Positions 1 to 9,779 of a stretch of DNA of 64,000 nt are shown in pieces (position 1 is the stretch's first letter; every line of letters starts with the position of its first letter). Source of the DNA: Nemertoderma westbladi (taxonomy: Eukaryota > Xenacoelomorpha > Nemertodermatida > Nemertodermatidae); the NCBI GenBank assembly GCA_032718475.1, contig JAUCBJ010001661.1, forward strand, positions 1 through 64,000, written 5' to 3'. The notes beneath the pieces were generated by a model. That model was given only the letters and a program-made list of their open reading frames with translations. It did no database searches and had not been told where the DNA came from. The translations under genes were made by a program, and so were the position numbers.

Positions 1-784
1 ACGTGCTTCTGCTAATAGCCTAAACAGAAGTTTTACCTCTGTTAAGGAAAATGTTCTCAATTAGTTCACAGAGAACTATCAGTGAACGTAAAACTCACCC
101 TTTAACAGTGACTTATCAGACAGAGAACTAACATTGCCAATAACTCACCGACTAAAATTATCAGCGAACAAATCTTCTCTGTTAGCTTAACAGAGGCAAT
201 TGCTCATCGCCCCAGGACTGCTTGGCTCTTAGCAACCTGTATTGTAAGATACTAGGCTATTAGTATTCTAATTTAATTGAGTGTAAATAGACAATCTGAA
301 AGCTGTTAGTTGCTTGTTGCCATGTTTACACGGATTATGACAGTCAACTTCTTCTGCTGTAAGTTATAAATAATTGTCACTGCAGTAATACATATTTATT
401 ATTGCAGGCTTAACAAATATTTATTACTCAGCACAGTAATAAATAATGATTTATTACATGGGAAAACTTTTTTTTATTATTCTCGAGGCATTTTATTTAC
501 CGAGCGTCAGCGAGGTTAATAAAGGATCGAGATAATATTGAAAAAAAAATGTTCTACGTTTTTTCTCCCAAGTAATACGTAATTTTATTCGTAAATTGGT
601 ACGTTTTTGTTGCACAATTCTTTAATGAAACATAGAGCGATATACAGTAGGCCTTACAGTAGTGTTACCAAATATATTGAACTGTGGTATTTTACTATAT
701 TGCTTCCATACTGCGATTGAAATTATTGTACTCTTAAACTCCTGATGCTATTACTCAATGTTAAATATTTTAGTGTTCTCGAAT
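1..784. other. Non-coding, no gene seen
   Basis: AT-rich sequence with no open frame that looks coding. The start has several short repeated phrases around 'aacagag' and 'cagagaacta'. A short dispersed repeat lies near 476-558 and is listed separately. Nothing else can be supported. Confidence 0.6.
476..558 (+). repeat. Dispersed repeat, copy A (inverse copy near 55.5 kb)
   Basis: The words 'ctcgaggcattttatttacc' and 'cagcgaggttaataa' recur in reverse complement at about 55520-55605, with roughly four fifths of positions matching by eye. It probably marks the end of a mobile-element family. No target duplication was identified. Confidence 0.5.
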
Positions 785-854
785 ATTTATTAGAATATTG
801 TGGTTTTGTTCAGAAATGGAAAGAATGAGAAAGTGCGTCACCGCGGGTTGAACC

Positions 855-898
855 AGCGCTATACACGTTTCAGCCTATCAGGCCTCATCAGTAGCGCT
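855..898 (-). ncRNA. Minimal hammerhead ribozyme motif (minus strand, mirror copy)
   Basis: This is the exact reverse complement of the plus-strand motif. The minus-strand CTGATGA core is at 891-885, GAAA at 871-868, and stem I pairs 898-892 with 861-855. The predicted cleavage lies between 862 and 861. A full-length transcript of either strand would carry one sense hammerhead and one antisense copy that could fold onto it. Confidence 0.72.
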
Positions 899-980
899 AA
901 CCAGTTCAGCCATTTGTCCCGAGGGAGTGGATTACAGTAGGTGGAATAGTGAATGACAGGGATAAGTGGCTGAACTAGTT

Positions 981-1024
981 AGCGCTACTGATGAGGCCTG
1001 ATAGGCTGAAACGTGTATAGCGCT
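981..1024 (+). ncRNA. Minimal type-I-like hammerhead ribozyme motif (plus strand)
   Basis: Stem I pairs AGCGCTA (981-987) with TAGCGCT (1018-1024). The core CTGATGA is at 988-994. Stem II/loop follows, with GCCT pairing to AGGC (996-1006). The core GAAA is at 1008-1011. A very short stem III (AC/GT with a 2-nt loop) leads to the cleavage triplet GTA, with the scissile bond predicted after 1017. All invariant hammerhead core positions I can check are present. The 2-bp stem III is as weak as in known Penelope-type hammerheads, which are thought to work best as dimers. Activity is inferred, not shown. Confidence 0.75.
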
Positions 1025-1080
1025 GGCTCAACCCGCGGTGACGCACTTCCTCAAATTCTGAACAAAACCATAATATTACA

Positions 1081-2395
1081 TATTTAATTAGAGTTGCATT
1101 AACAGCTCAACTCCAATTTATTTATTCGAGTATTTATTACGTAACGAGAGAGCCGCTTAACTACATAATCCAATATTGGATATTGGGTTCTGTTATGGAG
1201 TACAACTTGCAGACACTAAAGTTTCAATAACTTATGAGTGAGTGAAATAATCTTGCAAACCTTTTCTACTTCGATGCTCTTTCTAACACATGTAATAAAA
1301 TTTAAGAAATTCCACCAAAAATATTTTATTTTACTTTTTTCGCCGGGAAAAAAGTAAAAACAATGCAATCTTATGGGTGACCCTTTCCCTAGGGAAAAAA
1401 AGTGAAACTTTTTCTCCCAACTTTGGAGGACATTCGAGCGAAAAAGTATTAAATTAAGAATACAAATTGTATTTGTTGTAAGTTGCTTTTCTTTGCCAAA
1501 TTCGTTAACAAGTTTGACAAAATAACTAATGTTGGAATTAATTTTCAAAGTAATCTCCTTAATTAATAATAATATTGCATTTAAATAGATAGCGCTGCCG
1601 TTTATGGTATCCGCAGGTTATTTAATATTCTAGAATAATATAATACCATAATATAGCCTATATTACCTATTTTGCTATTTCGCTTTATAAACGGCATTTC
1701 CACATGGAAGAAATTTCGACGGACGATATTTATGCTGAAATAGGACCAGACAAAAGTGATAGAAGATTTACAACAAATAAAAAGACGTAAGCGGTGGAAA
1801 AAAGTAACATATTTTTTGTCTTGCTTTGCTGATTTGTTGTCTTATTTGGGCTAGAGTTCCGCCCGTGCCAACATTTTCATTTTTCTCTAAAATGTGTATT
1901 GTATAGTTTACTAGCTAGGCTACTACTTTTTAATGTTAGTGTGAAGTATTCTAAGATATTTCGAATTATTTTTTTGTTAAATAATGTTCTAGAACATGTT
2001 ATTTTTTGTTCTAAAAGATTTTTAAAAAATTACATTTTTTTGTTTTTTTTAACACTTTTTTGTATAATTAACCTATATACATGTATCTAGTAATTTTATG
2101 TACCTCTCAAGTAATAATTTATATTTATAGCTATAATTTTTTATTTGGTTTCTGAGATATATACGTAGTATTTTTTGTTCTGCACCCCAATTTTTTTTTA
2201 ATTAAATAATAATTTTAATTCATTTTTTTAAAAGAACAAATATTCTATAATTTTTTTATCGAAAATTGATAATAAAAATGTTCTAGAACATTTGGTAGAT
2301 GTTCTAGAACATTTAATAAATGTTCCATCTTTTCAATAAAAAAAAAACAGGCAAAATAGCATAATGTTATTACTGCAGTAATAATATTTTTTTAC
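1081..2395. other. Non-coding AT-rich stretch
   Basis: No coding exon is recognised; the open frames are short and of AT-rich composition. Around 1985-2330 the palindrome TTCTAGAACA/TGTTCTAGAACA recurs several times in a T-rich context. Its meaning is unknown. Confidence 0.5.
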
Positions 2396-2403
2396 ATTAT
2401 AAT

Positions 2404-3940
2404 TAGGGATGTCCCAGAATTCCGTTCCGGACGGAATTCCGGCGGTTTTTGCCAGATTCCAGTTCCGGCCGGAATGTGGTCAATTCCGGCCGGAATGTGG
2501 TCAATTCCGGCCGGAATTTTACCGGATTTACCAGTTTACTAACTAGTTTAATAGTTTCAATTAATTTGTGAAATTATTTATCACACATTATGTAAAAACA
2601 ATAACAATAATATAATAGTTATGGTCCAACATAACATCGTATTATTCCTAAAGCTGTAGCTTATTTACAAAAGGGTCCTTTATGTTACTTAATTAGGTCC
2701 TGCGTCATTAGCGTTAGGTGTTGCGTAATACATAAGTTTTATTTTATTTCTACAGAAATATAATTCTTACCATAAATATATTTATTCCTAGCAAATATTA
2801 AATTGTAACATGTAATATTGACTCTCGTTTATTGATTTGGTCAGAATTACATGTCACTGTAACCTGATCCTTTCAATAAACGACACCAGGATATCGAATC
2901 AAAGCAATTAATAATACATTTTTGGTCAACGTTGGTTTTTAGGTATGAGCCCAAAAATCCTAACTTTTGGCCAAGGTTATGGGTGAAATCGAATTCCCTG
3001 TCGTTTAACCCTATTTGGCCCGGGAGTGGTCATTACAAAATTTTTTGTAACTCAACTGTATCTTTAAGCCAGGTATGGTGGGAAAACCAAGATTTTGCGA
3101 CTTTTCCTAAAATTTAATGGGCTATCCACCAGCGCAAACCCCAAAATCATAGCTATGTCCAATTTTGGCACTCATCTACAGTATTTTTCGCGCGAAAACT
3201 TTTTCAAAAGTTTTAATAGCTGGACAAAATTAATTTATTTGCGTTATTATAGCGTTTTTTTAGATGCTGATCACGATTATAGAACTTAGATATAACATAA
3301 GAGAACATTTCTAGTAATTTTGAATGTGCCCCCGGGGCACGAAAAAAACAAGTAGTGCAAATATGATAATGAAAAATCACCACAAATCAAACTAATTTTA
3401 TGACATTAGGGGCTTTCCGGGATGCTGATCGTGGGTCATATCATATCCGATTCATTGTGGAATTTTTGGACATGTGCCAATTTGGAACGAAAAATACAAG
3501 TACCGGTAGCACAAATTGATACAAATTTAATGTTTACACTTCCATTAAATATTCTTAAAAAGTTCTATCGTGACCTTATACCACAAAATTGTAATTTTCC
3601 AACCAAGATCTTAAAAAAATTCCAAAAATGACCACCCACCAAGGGCCAATTAGTAAAAATAGACCTGGCCAGATAGCGTTAAGGCCCCCAAGTCCCTATC
3701 CCCCAATCAATCTCTCCTGCTTCTGGACCAGACCACAAGGTGCTGATCGATCTCATTAGAAAACTTGGCTTTAGAAATTTAAAAAATACGTATATTTCAC
3801 AAAAAATTATAAAGGATAATGGTAATTTAGTGTATTTCACTAACTACATAAAAATTCCGGTTCCGGCCGGAATATTCCGGCATAATGAATTCCGGTTCCG
3901 GTTCCGGTCGGAATCAAATATCGATAACGGGACATCCCTA
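2404..3940. mobile_element. Non-autonomous hAT-type element with 8-bp target duplication
   Basis: The termini are TAGGGATGTCCC (2404-2415) and its exact inverse GGGACATCCCTA (3929-3940). They are flanked by the same 8-bp target duplication ATTATAAT at 2396-2403 and 3941-3948. An 8-bp duplication and TAGGG-type ends fit the hAT superfamily. Just inside both ends are arrays of the palindromic word CCGGCCGGAAT, like the subterminal transposase-binding repeats of hAT elements. The 1.5-kb interior has no transposase frame, so it would need transposase in trans. Confidence 0.85.
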
Positions 3941-3948
3941 ATTATAAT

Positions 3949-5207
3949 AATATAAAGATTATCTATTCCCCGCCCTTGAGAAGAAGACGACTCATCATCT
4001 CATCTAGAATGTCTCCGAACTCGGAGAACATTGCCCCAAGAAGATGCCTGAATCCTGACGTTAGGTGGTGCCAATCCCAATAAACCGGCACATAACGAAA
4101 ATTTTAGAAGCGAAGCTTCGGTTTATCTTCTAATGGCAATGATTAACCCTACAGAAATAGGACGCAAACAGCTATCGCAACATACTGTAGCTACAGTATA
4201 GTCACTTAAGCTATGGTGACAAGGCAAAAAGGCCCTATAATATCGGATATTGGATATCTGGCAAAATTCTACCGGATATCTGATCTGGATGCAAGAAGTG
4301 ATATCCGGTATACCCCTACTTGTATACTTTGCTTGTTTTATTCCACCAATATACATTTTTTGTTTATTATTCAAACCACCCAAATATATAATAATTGTGC
4401 TCATATGGATTTACACGCAGCAGTAAATAACTACGTACGGTACGTTGAATTACCCGCCCTTGCATATTATGGGCAGGTGGATAACTATTTATATAACAAT
4501 CCAAATAAATTATCCGCAACATATAAATTATACTATAACTAGAGTTTGAATTAATCATGTACAAATATATTTATATGATATTCATATTATTAATAGTATA
4601 TTATTTAATTCTACTATTAATTAACAAAGCCCAGAGTTTAGAAAGAAAGGAAAAAAAGATAAAGGAAAATCTAAATGAGTAATAAAATCAGTCAGTTGTA
4701 TTGATAGACTCCGTTAGTTACAGTCTGTTACGTTTTCCTTTGTCGAAGTACCATAAGAAAACGCGCCCAGTTAAACGCACCTCAGACATATTGACTTCCC
4801 TGTCTTCTTTCACATAGGGAGGAGTTCAAAAAACCAAAGGGAACCAACCTCTAAGCTACCGAACTTCCCTAAAGGAGCGAGTTAATGTAATGGAAGCAAC
4901 ATGTTCAGCAACAGCAGCTGCTTAGAAGAGCTGCTGGTTTAACTGCGATTCAACTGGGAATCTAAAATAACCACTTAAGAATTTCTGTCACGGTACCCTG
5001 AGTTGTTAATAAAGTTATTTTAAAGGGACGGGTTCGGACGGACAAAGTGATCTAGATGACGCATGTCACAGCAGTCCTGTGACTGACATTAACATAAAAT
5101 AACTTCGATTCAATATCTGAATAAGTAGACAAAAATAAACCAAACTTATTTTTATTACCGTTTGCAATATATAAATCAATAATTACATTTAATTAGCACA
5201 TTATCTA
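3949..5207. other. Non-coding; 3' flank of TIPRL
   Basis: No gene is seen. Near 4238-4310 the words GGATATC and CCGGATATC recur, which may be a decayed transposon end. On the minus strand, an AATAAA-type polyadenylation signal for TIPRL is possible around 5145-5155, about 55 bp after the stop. Confidence 0.4.
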
Positions 5208-6086
5208 TCACGATATCGATAAATCGATTCGTTGGAAAATTTCCTCTTTGATAGGAATATATTTGGCTAATAGATCGGGGTTGTTTAGGAGGTGAGCCTG
5301 TTGAAGGGGCATTGGGTCACTATGTACATCGGGTACGGGGGTTAATTCCCCCTCCTTCGCCGTGTATTCCCGGAGCAGATAGTTCGTCCCGGCCCGGTGG
5401 TAGACTCGTGTGTCCCGTATGCGAGCCAACACGTCGTCGACTCGAAGGAAAAACCTCAACAGAATGAAGAAACCCGATTCCATTAGCCGCATCTTAACGT
5501 GGAGTTTGGCGACCCCGTGGTCGCTTAGTTCATCCTCGTAGAGGATTAAATCCTGATAGAAGAGAATCGATTCGCGAACCCTAAGTCGGTCTAAGTCGAT
5601 ACGTTCATCGGTTTCGGAAACGGATAAACATTCGCCGAATTCTGACCCCTTGTAATCCGTAGAGAAAGTCCAATCGAACGGGTCCACCGTGTTTGCGAGG
5701 TGTTCAGAATGCGTACGGGATTCTCTCCACGCCTGGGTTACAGCGACTTTTAGCGGGTCGCTGGTCGCGTTTACTTGTTTCAGCGCATCGAGTGGGTTGA
5801 ACGCTATCCCGGATCCATTGGGTTTGTACTCCAATCTGAGTGTGTTTCTAGGGAATACCATCTCCGGTAGGTGGGGGAGCGATAGAGATGAGTTGTACTC
5901 GCATACTGGGCACATATCAGACAGGGGCATCTCATTACTGGGTGCTGAGCATTGTGCTGAGCACATAGACTGCATCATAGAGCTCCTTGTCGCAGTTATA
6001 TTCCACGGACCCGATGTAAAGTTCTCCGTAGATATATTCGGCACACGACTCAGCAATTCAGCTCCTTTAACTACGTGCTCGCTCAT
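5208..6086 (-). CDS. TIPRL: TIP41-like protein (TOR signalling pathway regulator)
   Basis: TIPRL/Tip41 binds the catalytic subunits of PP2A-type phosphatases and modulates TOR signalling in the cytosol. The 292-residue product shows the family blocks in order: GPWNITATRS (about 26-35), LPHLPEMVFPRNTLRLEY, SGIAFNPLDALKQVN, WRESRTHSEHL, PFDWTFSTDYKG, a long EDELSDHGV segment, FILLRFFLRVDDVLARI and the C-terminal block YLLREYTAKEGEL to YIPIKEEIFQRIDLS. The start is the ATG at 6086; further upstream the open frame has only non-ATG codons. The family is normally about 270 residues. Here a cysteine-rich insert (C42, C46, C59, C62) sits between the N-terminal block and the LPEMVF block. The gene has no intron, unlike vertebrate TIPRL, so an old retrocopy or lineage intron loss is possible. 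No premature stop or frameshift is seen. Confidence 0.9.
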   Translation of the reverse strand: MSEHVVKGAELLSRVPNISTENFTSGPWNITATRSSMMQSMCSAQCSAPSNEMPLSDMCPVCEYNSSLSLPHLPEMVFPRNTLRLEYKPNGSGIAFNPLDALKQVNATSDPLKVAVTQAWRESRTHSEHLANTVDPFDWTFSTDYKGSEFGECLSVSETDERIDLDRLRVRESILFYQDLILYEDELSDHGVAKLHVKMRLMESGFFILLRFFLRVDDVLARIRDTRVYHRAGTNYLLREYTAKEGELTPVPDVHSDPMPLQQAHLLNNPDLLAKYIPIKEEIFQRIDLSIS

Positions 6087-6685
6087 TATAAAGACAATTT
6101 TTTCAGTTTTGGTTATAGTATAGGCTAGCACTGTAGTAGGGGCTACTCCTACTGCAGTACTGTAGTGCAGAGGGGTGCGGGTCAATTCGCAGATTCGCCC
6201 CTCGACCTATTCCTGTATTCACTATTTGCCCCAAATCGATTCGCACCAGATTTTAGGGGCATAGGCTATGGACTGATGGACATGGCGCGAATCGACTTCT
6301 GGACTTTGATAGTTAACCGATTCGCCCAACCTTTAAGTCCATTCGCCCATATGATTTTATTTAATGTTTTACTACATACAGTACTGCAGTAGGCCTACTA
6401 CTACTAATATCAATATCAAATCAAATCTCACAGTCATATCAATCATCAAAATCAAAATTCCACTATTTTTAGCTTATTTCATTAGGCCTATTTAGTTAAC
6501 TTTAATATCATTATAAATTCAAAAAATATCTAAATAAAGGTACATTAGTTGATTAGGGCCTATATAATATATTCCTGTATTCTGTATTGGTCTGTCTACC
6601 GGGTAGTATGCCCTCCGCCCTACCTCATTCTCATTCCTCATACTGTCACTGTCATACAATAAATTACAATTACCTATATCAGTAC
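6087..6685. promoter_or_regulatory. TIPRL upstream region
   Basis: No gene is seen. The proximal 300 bp holds a CTACTGCAGTACTGTAG palindromic cluster (about 6145-6170) and several copies of the word GATTCGC/GCGAATC (about 6190-6335). It is a reasonable promoter location, but no TATA box or initiator can be assigned. Confidence 0.3.
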
Positions 6686-6689
6686 AGGG

Positions 6690-6963
6690 GTGTTTGAAAA
6701 AGGTGGACTGGACACAGAAAACATGGACAACGGACAGACCAATCAGAAACGTATTAAGCAAAGCAGTTTGTAGCAATTGGTCTGTCCGCCTTTTTCAAGT
6801 TTTCGCCTTCTTAGTTACATAATTGGGAATAAGATGTGTGTTTGAAAAAGGTGGACTGGACACATGCACAAAAAACATAGATAATAATAGTCTGACCAAT
6901 CAGAAACGTAAAAGCAATGCTATTTATTAGTGATTGGACTGTCCACCTTTTTAAGGTTTCAAT
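6690..6963. repeat. Two tandem small palindromic elements
   Basis: Copy 1 (about 6690-6802) and copy 2 (about 6838-6957) both begin TTTGAAAAAGGTGGACTGGACAC and end with its approximate inverse (GTCCRCCTTTTT). Both hold the word GACCAATCAGAAACGTA in the middle. They look like adjacent insertions or a duplication of a roughly 115-bp foldback MITE. Confidence 0.65.
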
Positions 6964-7040
6964 TATCTATCTATAATGGGCATGCTGGAAGCAGTTGCAT
7001 TAAGAATGCTGCCGGTGTCCTAGCCGTCCGTATTTACAAC

Positions 7041-7070
7041 CCCCCCCCCCCCCACCCCCGCGCCGGATTT
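7041..7070. repeat. Poly-C tract
   Basis: A run of about 16 C followed by A and more C lies about 35-60 bp left of BEL element 1. Confidence 0.8.
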
Positions 7071-7104
7071 CCCCCCTATAAACTTACAGTATAATAATAG
7101 TAGG

Positions 7105-8340
7105 TGTTCGCGCTTTCAGACCTTTGGCAGTTTAACCCGCCAAATTAGGATGTCTTCTAGATAATAAATCACTTTTAGCCTCTGACAAGTATTTGATTAA
7201 CTACACTAGTCGAAACCAATCGGTGCGCGATCATTCACCCGCTGGATATACCCGGGAGATTGGGTTCGACGGCTTAATCGTATTGCTATGTAAGCCTAAT
7301 GTATTATTCGACTGACAGTATTATATAATCTCTGACAATATTATTCACCTTCGGGGAATATTAACAGTTCCTTTAGGACGTGGCGCTCTATCTATATAAA
7401 CAGAGTTATGACTTAAACTACTCACAACGATATGGCTTAGTTACAATTCACATATATGGCGCATTCTTTAGGAAATGCTTCGTTATCAGTCTCACTCATA
7501 CACAATGCTGCACAATACTGCACACTGATCTGCCGATCTTCACTGATTTTAGTCACATATAAAAGGAACACGGACCGAATCATGTAGGGTCTATCAAATA
7601 ACATTAGATTCACTTCAAACCACTTTAACATAAGTCACAATCGTTATATGTAACCTTTCTCTCTTACCTTCGGTATATCAAGAATATTGGGTTTTCGGGG
7701 TTATTTATCGTTATTCCAAATATAATAATTCATCAACCATATTATGAAGAACCGACAGTAAATAGCAGTATAACAATATAAAAGTATGCACAGGTATATT
7801 AGATTAGGTATGTTGCGTTGATTGAGTATGGGCCAGTTAACCAGTGGCCAGTGTGAGGTCAGGTTTGATAACGGATATATGTCCTTATAATTAAGCCTAC
7901 TAGTGTTAGGCTAAAACAGAAAAGCACAAATATTCCAAAGCCGCTCTCTCCTGGCTCAGGACAGAATGTAAACACTGCCCCTAAAGCATTGCGTGATTTC
8001 TAGGAAATTTCTGTACAAGAGCCATAAAAATGCTCTGATTGGCTGACTGAACTGAGAGATGCCGTAGAACAAAGAAAATCGACACGTATGAATATCAGCT
8101 GTTAACCGTCGTCATAGTAACTACTGTTCAAGAGTAGCTATCACCTTTTGCGTCACGGAATTGCCATAGAATCATCAACTATGCCTTTCACAGTACACAT
8201 ACGGAGGAAATAGCTCTTAGATCCTCTAAAAAACACCGATACAGCAATAATACGGTCTCTTACTCCTATTAAATCAACTACAGAGTATTTTAATGGAAAA
8301 ATAAGAAAAATAACGGGGCAATTCAGCAAAGGCTTTTACA
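7105..8340 (-). repeat. 3' LTR of BEL element 1
   Basis: 1236 bp, plus-strand ends TGTTCGCGC...CTTTTACA. Nearly identical to 21875-23116. On the minus strand it is preceded by the purine-rich stretch CTGGGAGCGG (about 8350-8341), a likely polypurine tract. Confidence 0.92.
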
Positions 8341-8418
8341 CCGCTCCCAGAAAATGGGATTTTCAGTCTATAAAATATAAAAATCACAGTTTCTAAAACA
8401 TAAAGATACTCTAAACAG

Positions 8419-8625
8419 TTAGTTTTTCTTGCGCGGACGGCGTTCACGCAGTTTCCCGAGGCCAGCAAGAGTCCTTTTCTCTTTTGGGCGAGCCACTTTA
8501 CTAGAAAGGCTATAACTCCTGGGTAAAGGGTGCAATACAATTGCATTAGAAGGTTTGGGTTTACGGTCGGTGTCTCGTCCATTTCGATATGCTTCTCCTC
8601 GAGCTGATTTTCCTCCGCTTGTCAT
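8419..8625 (-). pseudogene. Remnant C-terminus of accessory ORF3 in element 1
   Basis: The last ~50 codons (from DRKPKPSNAIVLHP to the basic tail RRPRKK) match the C-terminus of the 591-codon accessory ORF of element 2 at 34492-34660. Upstream of about 8575 the similarity stops abruptly. The large N-terminal part, including the zinc knuckles, is missing here. It is either a deletion remnant or the tail of a different accessory gene. Confidence 0.6.
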
Positions 8626-8629
8626 GGGA

Positions 8630-9350
8630 TACGTTCGCCCAAAACTCTCGCAGAGAATAGGGTTTTCTAAGCTTGATATCTTCTTAGAGATTCGAGATTT
8701 CCCAATCGAACTGAGATAAGGCCAATTCGTTTATCGATTGGACTTACTGTTATAACTTACGTTTATCTGAACAAACGCAGGTTTCTTTTTTGATCTTTAT
8801 AGAATAGCGTTTAACTCGTTTCGTACAACGCTCTCCTTCACCTTGATGAAGGGTTGTATCGCGTTAAACGGGAACGACCATACGGTTGGATAGTGATATT
8901 AGGTGTCCGCATCACAATCCGGCTAGGTAAGATGGGCGGCTAGCTAGAAATCACTGTCGGAGTGTTACCGATTAATTGTTAGGGTAGCACTAGATCTTTG
9001 AACAGTGAATACAGTCCGCGAGGATCCGCGACACCACCAGGATCGCAGGTCTGAGGTCCAACTAAGGAATGAGGAGGTTTGACCGAGTATTCCGGGACTC
9101 TGATCGTAGGTTTACTCCAGGATCGTTCGAGCCGAGTGAGCATAGGTGATACGTCAAACAAGTTTCGCTCGAAACTCCAGTAAATATAACGAGCACAACT
9201 GTGTTTAACACAACGTTTCCGTGGATGTTTATGTCTTTCCGTCCACTGGCTGGGTCTAGGGCATTTATCGTAATAATACCAAAGACGCACGTCTGGTAGG
9301 GGAAACGCGGATGATATTTATTTGTTGTTACAATGCTTCTATCAAGAATT
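8630..9350 (-). other. Element 1-specific accessory segment, no clear gene
   Basis: This 0.7 kb occupies the place of the ORF3 body of element 2 but shows no resemblance to it by eye. A minus-strand open frame of about 100 codons (8979-9290) lacks an ATG start at its limit and is not recognised. Confidence 0.4.
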
Positions 9351-9728
9351 CTAAATATATGTTGGAGTTACCGCGTTTATTTGTTTCTTTAATGTCTTTT
9401 CTTTCGAGTCAATTTCGAATAGGATTTTCGCATTAGAATTTTGGTTTATCGTTTCGACTCCTCTGGGTAGGATATGTTCGACATAGTCCGTATCGTGTAA
9501 ATCGATAGAATGTCCAGTAGTTAAGAGGTCCATATATGTACCATTACGCTGCGTATATCGAGCGGCGAATTTTCTATAGTCCAACTCGCGCGCGAGTTGC
9601 TCTTGGGACATTGGCGGTTCGATATAACGACCGTCGTCCTCCGCAGCAGTTGGACCAACATCGCCGCGTATTAAGCTATCAACAAACGCTTGTAAAGGTA
9701 GAGTATATCTCCCTGATACCAAGATCAT
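9351..9728 (-). CDS. Small accessory ORF of BEL element 1, unrecognised
   Basis: A 125-codon frame starting at an ATG. Its body (YTLPLQAFVDSLIRGD, DDGRYIEPPMS, ELDYRKF, NGTYMD, DLHDTD) matches the small ORF of element 2 at 37127-37525, which supports it as a real element gene. Just upstream the two copies differ by a 2-bp indel around 9709, so the initiator used by element 2 is out of frame here and this copy may be broken at its N-terminus. The C-terminal 35 residues also diverge. No domain is recognised; the sequence is acidic and hydrophilic, without a membrane segment. Confidence 0.55.
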   Translation of the reverse strand: MILVSGRYTLPLQAFVDSLIRGDVGPTAAEDDGRYIEPPMSQEQLARELDYRKFAARYTQRNGTYMDLLTTGHSIDLHDTDYVEHILPRGVETINQNSNAKILFEIDSKEKTLKKQINAVTPTYI

Positions 9729-9779
9729 CTTCTATCAACTCAACCATATCTGCTATATGAGTTTATCCATATTATAATG

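Larger units (their letters stand above)
785..1080. mobile_element. Large palindrome (foldback element or inverted pair of retroelement ends)
   Basis: Left arm about 797-912 and right arm about 966-1075 are near-perfect reverse complements, separated by about 50 bp. The outer parts match ('tggttttgttcagaa' against 'ttctgaacaaaacca'), as do the inner parts ('gttcagcca' against 'tggctgaac'). Each arm contains a hammerhead-ribozyme consensus. Hammerheads of this minimal type are known from the ends of Penelope-like retroelements and retrozymes, and Penelope-like copies often end in inverted partial repeats. This is therefore best read as a remnant of such an element. No reverse transcriptase is present here. 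Confidence 0.7.

Noticed and set aside
4123-4564. Overlapping ~100-codon frames on both strands
   Set aside because: Low-complexity AT-rich composition, tyrosine/isoleucine-rich translation, no splice or signal features.
6087-6185. N-terminal extension of TIPRL by 33 codons
   Set aside because: The extension begins with a non-ATG codon and has no similarity to the family; the ATG at 6086 fits the normal N-terminus.
7380-7631. Short frames within the LTRs (also 22150-22401)
   Set aside because: They are duplicated only because the LTRs are; no domain and no counterpart in the element 2 LTR.
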